NCBI GenBank assembly: GCA_029204225.1
Contig: CM055101.1
Location: 30,346,519 to 30,410,518, forward strand
DNA from: Diphasiastrum complanatum
Taxonomy: Eukaryota; Streptophyta; Lycopodiopsida; Lycopodiales; Lycopodiaceae
Direction of reading: 5' to 3'
Length of the DNA: 64,000 nt
Under the pieces are notes generated by a model that saw nothing but the letters and a program-made list of their open reading frames with translations, was not told where the DNA came from and did no database searches. Shown one piece after another: positions 21,249 through 32,219 of the stretch (its first letter is position 1; each line of letters begins with the position of its first letter). The position numbers were made by a program, and so were the translations under genes.

Positions 21249-23039
21249 AGTAAAGCTTGAGGAGATATGGCTTAATCATGATACCCAAAGGCCAAGTAGT
21301 GATGTCTAGCATACCCTCCTCCTAGTCACCCATGATGTAGCTATAGGATCTAGCTCAATACCCTCATCCTCACGACTTAGAGTATCATCCATCCCTGAAA
21401 TATGCAAAAAATTGTAGCAGCCACACAAGATTTTGAGAAAGCAAGCTCAACGGAGCCAAAAGATAAAAGTTAGAAAAAACCTCAACAAATTTGTAGGTGT
21501 TATTAAAAAAGATGGTTTATCAGCTACATTTACAATGAATTTATCATTGTTGGGGCAAGAATCATATTTCATATTACATAATATTTTTAATATAAAAGTT
21601 TGTTTGCTATAATCTTAGAAAAGTATGTTTTTTTTTCATAAATATAATGTTTCATATTTTAGATTATTGTATGATAACAATTTTTTCTTTGCAGCATATC
21701 ATACTACATCATCATGCTACATTTTTTGCAAAAGAGTACGTGAGCTTAAGTAGATAGTCATCACAAGGCATGAAAAAGTTACATTGGCAAGCAAGAGTAG
21801 CATTTCATTGAGATACAAATCATGATAATAAGACTTCACAAAATAGTCTATATTTGTCTCAAAACATAATCTCTCGCTTTCAATCCAAAGATAACTTCTT
21901 ACATTTCAAGGGCGAGCTATTTTGCCGGAACGAGTCACAATTCAGTTGCCAGCTATTTACATTCCCTCAAAATAAGATCCAGCGATAGAAATGTCATTTG
22001 AAAATAGGCATGCCGGTATTTCAAATATGCTTTTTAATTGGCCTATTATTCCAGGCAATTTTGACACATTCAAAGCTACAAAAAAAAGTTTGTTGTGTTT
22101 TTCTCAATAATCGCAATATTCGACAGATCCATGTTGGCGATTAGCTGGTCATTATACAAACTATCTAGCCAAATGGATGACCTATAAATTACCAAAAAAA
22201 TGTTGCCCAAAAATACAGGATTGGTTCAATCCAAATATACCATTGCTTTTAAATGTTGACGTGCTACTTTACATAAAAGTTCGTGACTCCTACATTAGAG
22301 ACCAGACTATTTTTATGGAAATGGTAAAATACCAGTTCTTAGAAAATGTACATGCATGTTTTGATGATGATGGCAACTATTTTGAAAAGATGTTCCTATG
22401 CCACAACATATAGACAAATGTAAATACATAGCGAGCTCATAAATCATGTGTTTGAGCTTCTATTTTCATGAGTAACCGATAAAATGATGTCTATTATGAA
22501 ATGTATACATTGTATTTTGATAATGATAGTGATTTTTTTTTGGGGGATGTTACAATCCAAATTCCACAATCTAATAGACAGAGTCGGTTTTCATATCTTG
22601 ATGTTTTGCCCTCCAAAAACCAGTTGCCTTCCAATGAAGACTTTATAAAATTTATTATCTAGCTCAAATTGCATCATGCACATTTTTTTTTTTTACCTAG
22701 GTTTGAATTTTGAAGTATACACATCTATTAGTTTGCAAAAGCCATACATGGCATGTGATATTCATAATCGTGAATCAATAGTATTTTATCCATACAAACA
22801 GTTTATACCAAACCATTTGCAAATGGAAATTACAGTATTACAAACACACATTTGCACAACATACCACGAACTTATTTTTCAAATCGCTAAAAATCACAAT
22901 TTACCAAGTACTAAAATCAATATGGATCCGTCTACGAAAAATTACCTCGCAACACCGGACCTTAACTGCATCTGATGTAATACAATATTCAAACATTTCT
23001 ACATTCCAATATTGGTTATAAAGATTTTGAACATGTCCA

Positions 23040-24043
23040 CACCTCTCCAGATTACAAACATGACTTATGAAAAAATGTTTTTGCTATGATGCGACAATTA
23101 GGCCCACCGACCTTTTTCTTGACACTCTCTTGTGTAGAAACGAAATGAGAACTTCTAATTGAATGCTTGAAAAAACTTAATTCAAATATCGTACAAGAAA
23201 CAAATTACCAAAACCAAACCACATACTTGCAAGCCTTGGCAAGATACTAAAACATGCAACTAAATGCTTTAAAAAAAATGATATCAAAAAACCATAAAAT
23301 ACTTGGTAGAATCAATGATTACGTTTTTGTGACTGCATTCCAACATCGTGGTAGCCAACATGACCATGGCGTATTATGGATAGAGAATTCACCAACATAC
23401 AATAGCACATGCGCAGATGAAGTGACAAAATTCATAGACGCACACATATCATGCAACCAAACTATATTACCTTCTATTATGAGAGACATTCAAATCCACA
23501 AACACAAACACACTTGTTACAATAAACATGCCCCAAATAGTTGCAAATTTCATTATCCGTGACCACCAATGTCTAAAACCATGATTTTAATGCCACTCCA
23601 AAATTGTAGTGCCTCTCAACAACACTACTACAAAATATTATACAAGCGCATTGAAGACCCCTCGAAAACAATCCATCAGAACCCCAAACATTCCAAACAT
23701 GGTTTAACTCCTTACAACTAACAACACAAGATTACCTTTGCTCTTTACAAAGTTTAACTCTTTACACAAGATTAACTCTTTACACAAGTTTAACTCTTTA
23801 CAAAGTACTTTGAAAAAACCTACCGTCTTCTTGCAGCGCAGCCCTAATGACATTTACACGAATGGTCTTAATTCTCCTATAAGTGCATTGTGGCATGCTA
23901 ATATGGACATTCAATTCATTTTAGATCCTTATGCAGCAGCAAATTACTGTACTTCATACCTAACAAAAACTGATGATACAATTTTAAAACATGTGTTTCA
24001 AACATGTATAGAAAATCATTACAATATTATGACAAGAGTATGA
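23040..24043 (+). pseudogene. Helitron-like Rep (HUH nuclease) region
   Basis: FAMMRQLGPPTFFLTLSC (near 23090) is the Helitron_like_N start. The ORF 23254-23562 carries TAFQHRGSQHDHGVLWIEN with the HUH motif His-Asp-His at 23359-23367, followed by the HKHKHTC and CKFHYP zinc-like Cys/His residues. In the next frame (23738-24043) NMDIQFILDPYAAANYCTSYLTK holds the Y2 motif, Tyr at 23945 and 23957 and the closing Lys, in the YxxxYxxK spacing. Rep nicks and joins DNA strands in rolling-circle transposition. A 175-bp gap with stops divides the two halves. Confidence 0.8.
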
Positions 24044-24689
24044 GTAATACTCTATTAAACACACAACTTGCAGCATTCATTGTATTATCACTTCCATTGC
24101 ATCATTCCACAAGAACATTTTCATTCATAAACACAAACCCAAAACCCCTGCGTGCATTTGTTTTGAAACGAAAATTTGACCTACACCAGATTCTACTGAC
24201 ATACATTACAAAACTAAAATTGAAAAATACGTTGCTCGTCCAAACACACATTCTGACCTCTTCTTAGCAGAATACATATCATGTCATTGCATCACCAGTC
24301 AAAAAAATTTAAAACGTAGAACACCACAAATTATTAGATTTGTTCACTACAATAGACATAAAGACCCAAACAATTTCTATCGTGAACAACTACGGCTATA
24401 CAAGCCCTTTCATGAATCTGAAAACACAATAGTTAACCCACATTATACATATAAAGATGCCTACGATTTCCAGTACAATACCATTTATACAAATAGCAGC
24501 AAGTTCAACTACAACTTCCATCTTCTAGTACAACCATGACCACATCGCAAATCTCAATGCAAAGGCTGCCAATTAGAGACGAGCAACAATGTGAATACAA
24601 TCTTGAGCTTGATTTTCCATCCCTTTGCCAACTTCATTCAAGACAACCTTTAGAAGAAACTGTCAAATTTCCATACCCAATTATGGACA

Positions 24690-26095
24690 ACAATTGATCT
24701 TTGATGATATTATGCAATTAAAATGACTTCAACCAAATGAACGTATTCATTTACTTTTAACTACCAGTGCAAGCATTGGAAAAACATTCACATTGCTACT
24801 TTTAACTCAGGGATTGCTTCGACATTATTATAGATACCATTCCTCGGATATCGAATTACCGAAGGCTTTATTAATGGCATATACTATTAAAGCCGCATAC
24901 AACATTCGTAGCACTACCATTCATTCCGCGTTGCATATACCTATAATTGCCAAAAATTTAACATCGTTGTCTAGTGACAAGCTCCAAGAACTAACTACTA
25001 AATATCGTGATGTACAACTTGACATATTTGATGAAATATCTCTGATAGGCCATCGTATTTTCCAATTCGCCAATCAATGACTTTGATCAATAAAACATAG
25101 ACCAACTTCTTTTTTTGGGGATCTTGACGTGATAACTTGTGGTGATCTTTTTCAAATAGGTCTTGTTTTAGATGCATGGAATTTTAATTCGGATGATGCC
25201 TCTCTCAATGCATTCGAATTATCATACTGGAATAAATTGTTGCATTGTTATGAATTAACACAAACAATGCGCCAAACTGATGACACATACATTGGGATAT
25301 TGAATCGAATAAGAGAAGCCACTCAAACTGGGGAAGACATTCATTGGATTAACTAACAATCTTATAAACCCATTCCAAATACAGCAAATATTCCTTACCT
25401 GTGCCACACGAATAAAGAAATGGAAACACGTAATGAACAAGCTTTTAAGCAAGCAGAGGGCACTAGTTTCTACATGCATACAAAGGACACACGCTCTTGC
25501 ACATGTACCAAATCAATATCCATTCCTGAAAAACCAAGAAACACTGCTGGTTTATGGAAAACTGTAGTTGTCAAAATAGGCATGCTAGTTGAAATATGTA
25601 GTTCAAACATAAATATTGAAGATGGTCTTGTAAATGGTGTTGATGGTCTATTTCAAACAAAAACAACCACAATGGCAACTAATATTATCTGGATTCAATT
25701 TTTCGATCCGCACATTGGCCAAAAAACACGCCTTGCCCATAGTCACTTCTATACAATGAAACACATGCCAGAAACATGGACACCAATTTACGAAGTTAGT
25801 AAAGAATTCCAAATAGGGTCCTCACTTTTAAATATTGTTACACAAAACCAATTTCCTATACAACTTGTTGTTGCTCGTACTATACATCATGCACAAGGTC
25901 TAACGATGGACCATGTGATTTTCAATCCTACTGGAACCAGCAAACATGGCTTGACATGTACAGCTCTATCTAGAGTACGAAATATTCAAAATTTATATTT
26001 AACCACTCCGCTCCATAATCAACATTTGAAATGCGACCCTTGTATTAGAAAAGAAATGTGCCGCCTTCGCAATCATGCAAATTGCCGCATTCAAA
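24690..26095 (+). pseudogene. PIF1-like helicase of the Helentron-like element
   Basis: LLLTTSASIGKTFTLLLLTQ at 24752-24810 is Walker A, with the usual GxxGxGKT weakened to ASIGKT. LDIFDEISLIG at 25018-25050 is Walker B (DE). VITCGDLFQIGLVLDAW at 25125-25175 and ELTQTMRQ at 25255 are the next PIF1 motifs (GDF.QL.P, LT...RQ). VARTIHHAQGLTMDHV and ALSRVRNIQNLYL near 25870-26000 are motifs V and VI. The helicase unwinds DNA during rolling-circle replication. Three frames, at least two stops: dead. Confidence 0.85.
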
Positions 26096-26603
26096 TTCCT
26101 ATCATGGAGCATTATAAAAATACACACCTTGTTATTCAATCTTTAAACACATTCTCATTGCAAAAACATGAAATTGATATTTTGGCGGATTACAATTTGA
26201 TGAGCTCAAATATCTTGTGTTTCCAAGAAACAAAAAACCACAATCAAGCATCATACTTGACCAAAAATTTCCATTCCATACAAAATTACTGCTTCTCTGG
26301 CACAACAATATACTATGACTGTACCCAACAATTGCATTGTTATGACATACACAATACAAATGTCATAGAAATTATCAAAGCTTATTTCAATGTGAACAAA
26401 CCATATAATATAATTGTACTTGTAGTGTATCCAAAACTGAATTAAAATCACTACACCAACAACATTGTACGGAAGCCAATTAGATTATATATGGACAAAT
26501 GCACACAACTCGAAAAGCTTTTACGGGGTCACACATTGTTACTGGAGTGACCACTCACCAAATTATTACCTATATAGTGACCCAAATATCATGTAAGTCT
26601 CCT
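26096..26603 (+). pseudogene. Endonuclease (EEP-type) domain at the end of the Helentron-like protein
   Basis: The frame continues from the helicase into NLMSSNILCFQETKN (near 26190-26240), the L.(L/F)QET motif of endonuclease/exonuclease/phosphatase enzymes with the metal-binding Glu. Past a frameshift at about 26440, SQLDYIWTNAHNSKSF then GVTHCYWSDHSPNYYLY ends the domain; the SDH motif at 26546-26554 contains the catalytic His. The middle catalytic segment (GD.N) is missing or changed. Such a domain, related to that of non-LTR retrotransposons, is known from Helentrons and would nick target DNA. Confidence 0.72.
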
Positions 26604-26864
26604 TCATCGAGTTTCTATTGTTACAAGTAGTGTTGGTTCTCATGGAGCTCAACATAAAAAGTAGTATTTCTGTCATCGGATTCCTGGAAAAAAATCAGAA
26701 CAACCTTGTAACTATCCTACCTTGTGACTTGCATCAAACAACACCTTTTAAACCACTTTCTAAAATTCACACTTCCCACATGCAATTTCTTTTACTAAGA
26801 TAATTTTCCCCATTTTTTGTTGAAAAAAACAGACTTTTTTTTTGTCACATTTACATTTATTAGA

Positions 26865-26945
26865 TAACGGGCCTGAAGGGCCCATTATGACAAATTGCAA
26901 TGGCGAACCATTCAATTTGTCATGACAGGCCCTTTAGGCCCGTTA
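26865..26945 (+). repeat. 38-bp-arm hairpin at the Helentron 3' end
   Basis: The left arm 26865-26903 (TAACGGGCCTGAAGGGCC onward) and right arm 26908-26945 pair at about nine positions in ten around a CGAA loop. It stands about 260 bp after the endonuclease domain. A stem-loop near the 3' end is typical of Helitrons and Helentrons; this one is longer than most. It could also be a separate small fold-back element. Confidence 0.6.
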
Positions 26946-27525
26946 AGTGACATTATTTAGCAGGTGTGGATTACTGTATTAAGGGTGAAAAACTGTCCGA
27001 TCTTGTATTAAGTAGATACTGCATTCAGATTTATCATGTATGTAGTGGCCTTCAGATGGTCTTGCAGAAAGAGCTTGTGCATCAGAATTTTGCAGGGGTC
27101 GTCGCTTCTGAAGATGAAAGACTGCTGAGTGCAGCATTGCGACGCCTCTTCCATCTCTGCCTTGTAAATTCTGGTGAATGTATACATAAAAACCTGAACC
27201 TTGCTTGATCATTGTGTCACTAACGAGATTAGGCGAAACAGGATTGAAGAAAGATCGGCAGACTGGTTTTCAGAATTGGGCAGGTGTAACGTCGGTAGCT
27301 GCAAGATGATGCAGTTGGACGGGCTGCCTGCGGATGAAAAATTGTCAGAAAACATTAAGAAAATCTCTTTAAGCTATTGTTTGGAATTCAGCAGAGACAT
27401 CAACGTCTTTTATGGAGATTCGATGAAGGGCACTATTTCACTTTTTCAGTGATGACGCATTCCGGATTATTAAGAGTCCTGTAAAAACTAGGGTTTTGAA
27501 GGTGTCCAAATAGCATATAATTAAG

Positions 27526-27534
27526 TATAAATAG
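27526..27534 (+). promoter_or_regulatory. TATA box candidate
   Basis: TATAAATAG, followed 30-60 bp later by a GA-rich stretch like a plant 5' untranslated leader and then by the chain of short ORFs. Confidence 0.4.
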
Positions 27535-27589
27535 ACATCGATAGAGAGAGCACCACATATTTGATTGAGAGAGAGAGAGCGCGAACGAT

Positions 27590-28858
27590 TTGCGAAGAAG
27601 AGCCTTACTTGAATGCAGATGTGGTGAATGTAAGAGACAGAGGACGGAACTCATTAAATTCCTTCGAACCTCTGAGTCAGTGATAATCTGTTCCTGGCTT
27701 CGTCGACAATCTCAAGGCGAATTTTACTTCATAATTTTTTTATCTTCACAACGTTCTCAAGCTATTTCAGGGTACAGCGGTAGGCCGGTAGCCTTACAAA
27801 GACACAGAGACGGCAAAGCTTGCTTTGGAGATAAGTTTTTCACAATAGACTGGATGCAGTATGCTGTGGAGATTCTCAAATGAGTCAAGTGATTTAACTC
27901 ACGTATGAGTAACACGTCATTGTTTGTTTTGGAAAGTAAATCAGTCGTTATTCTTTTGAGACCGGGAGTTGTTCTTTCTGGGGGCAGATCAGTATCGAAC
28001 CTTTATGATTGGGATTTTTATGGGGCTTGGAGAATTTTCTTTTTTATGGGGATTATAGAATTTTCTTTACGGGAGAACTGTTCTGCTATATTGATACGAT
28101 CTACTGTAAGGAATTAATGGCTGAGTATAATGTACCAAGGCGACCTCGTCGACATCGACGCCAGGCGCGTGATGCGACGATTGAGGAAGAATCTGGGGAA
28201 CCGGTGCATTTTCAAGAGCTGATAAGGAAGCATCAATCAAGAGATGATTGAAAGAAAGAGAGAACAACTGAGGGACTTTGCGGTATGGAACAGAGAGTAC
28301 AGACTGTTTGGAATCGATGCAGTGCTATTTTTAGTTGTTGGATTGTTGATATTCGTTGTGGTACTCTTCATAGCGGACACTCTGCACAGCATTTTCGGCT
28401 GAGTTGCGCACGTTCTCTTATGATGCGGTTGTGCATCATTTTTTTTTTGTTCCTCAGAAGGTCATGGATTGAACACTTTTTTATTATCAAGTTGATATTT
28501 ACACTTCTTTTGTCAGTAGACTTTCTATTATTGGGAATGTTTGTGGTTTAATGAAAAAAAAGAGGTGGAAAAGAAGAAAAGGAATTAGTATTAGAAATAA
28601 TCTATTGGAAAACCCAAAAGCAAAACAAAAAAAAATTCTGGTTTTGTGATGTTATTGGAATTATTGTTTTACATTTAAATGTTATTGTACATAATTACGG
28701 CGTTAGGAGTAATTTTAAGTTTTGCGGTGGTATGTTACGGTTTTGCGGTTTTTAAAAAAGGGATGTTGAGTCTTTTAATAAAACGGCGGATAAAAAGAAA
28801 TATTATGTTTAAATCTACAAATAGACTGTTTACGACCAAAGCCACTGACTTGCATTAA
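27590..28858 (+). other. Chain of short ORFs joined by overlapping stop/start codons
   Basis: Plus-strand frames: 27590-27883 (open 97 codons, no ATG at its start); 27905-28117 (70 aa); 28117-28251 (44 aa, Arg-rich start, PRRPRRHRRQAR); 28244-28402 (52 aa, one hydrophobic helix DAVLFLVVGLLIFVVVLFI); 28285-28551 (88 aa, hydrophobic end); 28551-28649 (32 aa, very basic); 28679-28858 (59 aa, one hydrophobic helix and basic tail). Junctions are TAATG (28115-28119), ATGATTGA (28244-28251), TAATG (28549-28553), TGATG (28647-28651) and TAAATG. No family is recognised. Such joins suit stop-start re-initiation as in compact viral genomes, but arise easily by chance in A/T-rich DNA. The last ORF runs towards the Copia D LTR. 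Confidence 0.25.
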
Positions 28859-28935
28859 TTCATCGAGCAAGTAATTTATGAGAAGTCCTAACTAGATGGA
28901 TGCCAGCACATCACAACCAACTAGGGGATGCATTT

Positions 28936-29565
28936 GATGACCTAATTGCTTAGTATAAATAGTTGTTCATATTCCTACATCTTATAGATTGACGCATGAA
29001 GATCAATCATCAAGTATTGAATAGTTAGTGTTTCTCTCTCAAGCTTTTAAACTTGAACACTCTTGAGCATTCTATTCACTTCTTTAGAGTTGATTAAGAG
29101 ATTGCTATTGCACTCACTGCTTATTAGCATTGCGCTTAATTCAGACTTTTCTTTAGTTGCTCATAGATAGCTTAGAGTATGCGGCTTTGATCCTCAACTT
29201 GTTTTACTCATTTACACCTGTTTCATTTTCATATTGAATCAATACTATCTTCTTATTATGTTCAGCTTTGTCTCAAAATGTATGCGATTCTGTAATTCTT
29301 TGCGACAGATTATTTGTCTGATAATTCAATGCTTAAATGTTTGGTTGCATAATCACTATAGTACTAATGATTTCAAGGTTAGTTACTATAAGATCAATCA
29401 TGATTTCTATCACTATTGTTTTGTTCGAAATTGATAGGCGTAGTCATCCATAGAGAAAGAGGAAGATAGTTTTTCTGGTTGCGCACGATAAGATTTCTTT
29501 CTTGTCATTCGAATTATTTTTATTCAATTCTTTTTGACCTATCTTTTACACTGCTCTTTCCAACA
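28936..29565 (+). repeat. 5' LTR of Copia D (left limit uncertain)
   Basis: It ends in TCTTTCCAACA directly before TGGTATCAGAGC at 29566. The segments 28936-29030 and 29515-29565 recur at 33370-33521. A TATA sequence (GTATAAATAG) is at 28953-28962. The TG start was not located; it lies somewhere between about 28800 and 28936. Confidence 0.75.
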
Positions 29566-29577
29566 TGGTATCAGAGC
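29566..29577 (+). other. Primer-binding site of Copia D
   Basis: TGGTATCAGAGC directly follows the LTR end, a perfect match to the plant Copia initiator tRNA-Met site. Confidence 0.85.
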
Positions 29578-29745
29578 GTTGATTCTTCAAGGCCTAATAC
29601 TCTATCAGAGCGCAAGCTCTTGTACTTGTTGATATCTTTCACGATATCAAATTATTCTTCAATTCGAATCAATTTGTTTTCGGTATCAGAGTATTGTTTT
29701 CCATAGCATGGTATCTCTCTTAACGTCGACACACTAAAGTTCCAG

Positions 29746-30470
29746 ATGGATTCTCAAAGTAAAGCCGGTCTTATCGCAAACAAGTTGAATGGATCCAATT
29801 ATCATTTATGGAAATTTAAGATGAAGACCTTGCTAGTCGCCAATGAGTTGTGGGATGTTGTTACAGGTATCAAAGTAAAGCCTGAAGACGACAAAGAATA
29901 CTTTAAAGGATTGTAAAGCTTTTGCACTTATTATCCTCAATATATCAAATACTCAGATTGGCCACGTAGCTTTGAAAGAAGTTTGGGACATCCCGAGCTC
30001 ACTATATGATGTGAGAGACATAACTACCAAGTTACATCTTCGAAGGAAATTCTTCACACTCAAGATGTCAAACAATGATTCCCTTCATAATCATATTAAG
30101 TTTAAGAATCTCTTGTAATAGATGGCCACTGTCGGATCACTATAGACGATCAAGACACAATTATGACATCACTTTCAAGCCTGCCCTCTACATATGAGAA
30201 CTGGGTGATGATCATCACGTCACACTCAAATTTAACTCTTACCATAGTTATAACTATGTTGCTACAATAAGATAATCGAAGAAGTCAAGACATTTTGTCT
30301 ACCTCTTCATCTCACGCTCTATATGTCAACAAGGGCTCAAAATGATAGAAGCATGAAAGCTCCAAGCAGCCTACATTGAATCAAAAATAGACTCAAAGTC
30401 AAGAACAATCATCAAAGAAGATGTTTTACATGTATTGCAAATGCAATAACCATGAGATCCAGGATTGCCA
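29746..30470 (+). pseudogene. Copia D gag
   Basis: The ATG at 29746 gives AGLIANKLNGSNYHLWKFKM and so on, a UBN2-type gag start almost identical to the inverted fragment at 61297-61406. Stops occur near 29915 and 30117. A CCHC-like knuckle, CKCNNHEIQDC, follows at about 30440. Gag forms the virus-like particle that packages element RNA. Confidence 0.85.
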
Positions 30471-31359
30471 ACTTCTCAAAGTGAAAAAAGAAGCCAAGCA
30501 ACTTGATCAACAAGCAAATACAGTTAAAGTATCTCTTGAAGTCGAAATGGACAAAGGCGTTTTTATGGTCAAAGACAAATACGCGAATTTGAATGATTTG
30601 TGGTTTATGGATTTTGGAGCTACTCAACATATGATGAATCATTGTGAGATTTTCCATTCCTATATGCCTTACAACGCAAAGAAATATGTTCATCTTCGTG
30701 ATGATAGCACTCACACTATCGAAGGTGAAGGTACTCTAAGATTAAGATTCCAGCATGATCAATTTAATCTACTGTCAAAAGTCTTGTATGTTCCTGAACT
30801 GTCTACAAATCTATTATCAGTAAGTAGAATTACAAATTTAGGTCATAAGGTGGAGTTTGAGTCTGATCAATGCAGGATTATCGATAGGAATGATAAGATC
30901 CTTGCACTCGGCAAGAGACATGGATACTTATATAGATTGGCACATTGTTATTTTGATTCTAGTAAAGCCTTGAAGACCTATGTTCTTGTCAATAAAGCAT
31001 TACTATGGCATCATCACTTAGGACACTTGAATTATGCATCTGTTTCGTACATGTTCAGACAATCCCTAGCACTTGATCTCGACTATCCTTCTGGAAAAGT
31101 CGATCTCCTTGTCTACCATAGCTGCATCCTTGGAAAGCAGACTAGGATTCCATTTAGATTGAGTCATAGGTATGCAGCAAAAGATCTGTTAGATGTTGTT
31201 CATTCAGATATATGTGGACCTATGCAAACTCCATCATTGCTAGATGCAAACTATTTCATTAGCTTTATTGACAAATTCTCCAGAAGAACAGCTGCAAAAA
31301 TCAAAAGATTTCATCAAGTTCAGACTATTCAAAGAGCATGTAGAAAAACAAACTGCTAA
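30421..31359 (+). pseudogene. Copia D protease and N-terminal integrase
   Basis: A 312-codon open frame. LWFMDFGATQHMMNH (about residues 60-75) is the protease site with DSGA changed to DFGA. NLLSVSRITNLGHKVEFE ends the protease. The integrase start follows with WHHHLGHLNYAS (HH) and YHSCILGKQTRIPF (one Cys of CxxC lost) and the first catalytic Asp in VVHSDICGPM. After FIDKFSRRT the frame is broken by a deletion or shift near 31290. Confidence 0.88.
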
Positions 31360-31379
31360 ATGAATCAGAGCACTAAGGT

Positions 31380-32219
31380 CCGGCACTGAGGCCTGACAAC
31401 AGGGGAGAATACATCTCCACCAGATTTAAGGAGTAATGTCTCAACAACGGCATTGAGCAACAATACATTACCTCATATTTGCCTCAGTCAAATGATCTTG
31501 CTGAGAGGAAGAACAGAACCTTAGTCGAATCGGCAAAATGCATGTTATCACATGTGTCACTTTCGAAGTCCTTCTGGACTGAAGTTGTTTCAACAACAAC
31601 CTATATTCAGAATAGATGTCCTACTAAACATCCCTCAGACAAAACACCATTTGAAGTTTGGACAGGTACCAAACCTCCTTTATCAAACTTACGAGTTTTT
31701 GGATGTACTGTTTATGCACAGATACCTCATGATCTCAGGAAGAAGCTCGACTTCCAGAGTATCAAATGTATTTTCATCAGCTACACTACTTCAGATCAAG
31801 CTTTTAAGTTGTTCGATCCCATCAAGACGAAGATATTTGCTAGCCACGATGTCATCTTCATCGAAGATCAGTTTATCGACCTCATAGGAAAAGGCAAAGC
31901 CCATGTAGCAGACTTGTCTGACTCGTCTGACATATTGAATTTCAAGGTTCCTCAGTCGACTATTCCCATTGAAGGTCCAAGCTCGTCCATTTTCGATGAA
32001 CAACATATCAACGGCGAATCCGAAGATGATGATGTTGCAATCCAGCAACTACAGTATGATGAAAATGATCAACTTCCTCTACTCCCCAGAAGATCATCAA
32101 GAACTAGGAGACCACCTATAAGGTATATCGATGAGTCTGGACCCTATCTTGTTCACGAGTCGACGATTGTCGAAGAGGCACTCATCAACCCAATTTCGAT
32201 CTCTGGAAAGAAGCTATGA
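31380..32219 (+). pseudogene. Copia D integrase, C-terminal half
   Basis: TPDNRGEY-like residues near 31395-31415 carry the second Asp, and the 246-codon frame from 31479 begins PQSNDLAERKNRTLVESA with the catalytic Glu. It continues with the C-terminal block DKTPFEVWTGTKPPLSNL, RVFGCTVYAQIP and SHDVIFIEDQF, a Ser/Asp-rich linker, and RRSSRTRRPPIRYIDESG before RT. Confidence 0.88.

Larger units (their letters stand above)
22140..26947 (+). mobile_element. Decayed Helentron-like element (Rep-helicase-endonuclease)
   Basis: One plus-strand protein can be followed through many stops and frameshifts: Helitron_like_N and Rep (HUH and Y2 motifs), a PIF1-type helicase, and an endonuclease/exonuclease/phosphatase-type domain at the C-terminus. 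Rolling-circle Helitrons carry the first two; the added endonuclease is the mark of the Helentron (Helitron2) group. Just beyond the last domain is a strong hairpin at 26865-26945, in the place where these elements carry a terminal stem-loop. The true 5' end was not found. Confidence 0.75.

Noticed and set aside
26979-27212. Overlapping ORFs on both strands before the TATA at 27526
   Set aside because: Neither strand shows family motifs; the plus frames depend on non-ATG starts. Kept only as possible upstream sequence of the short-ORF chain.
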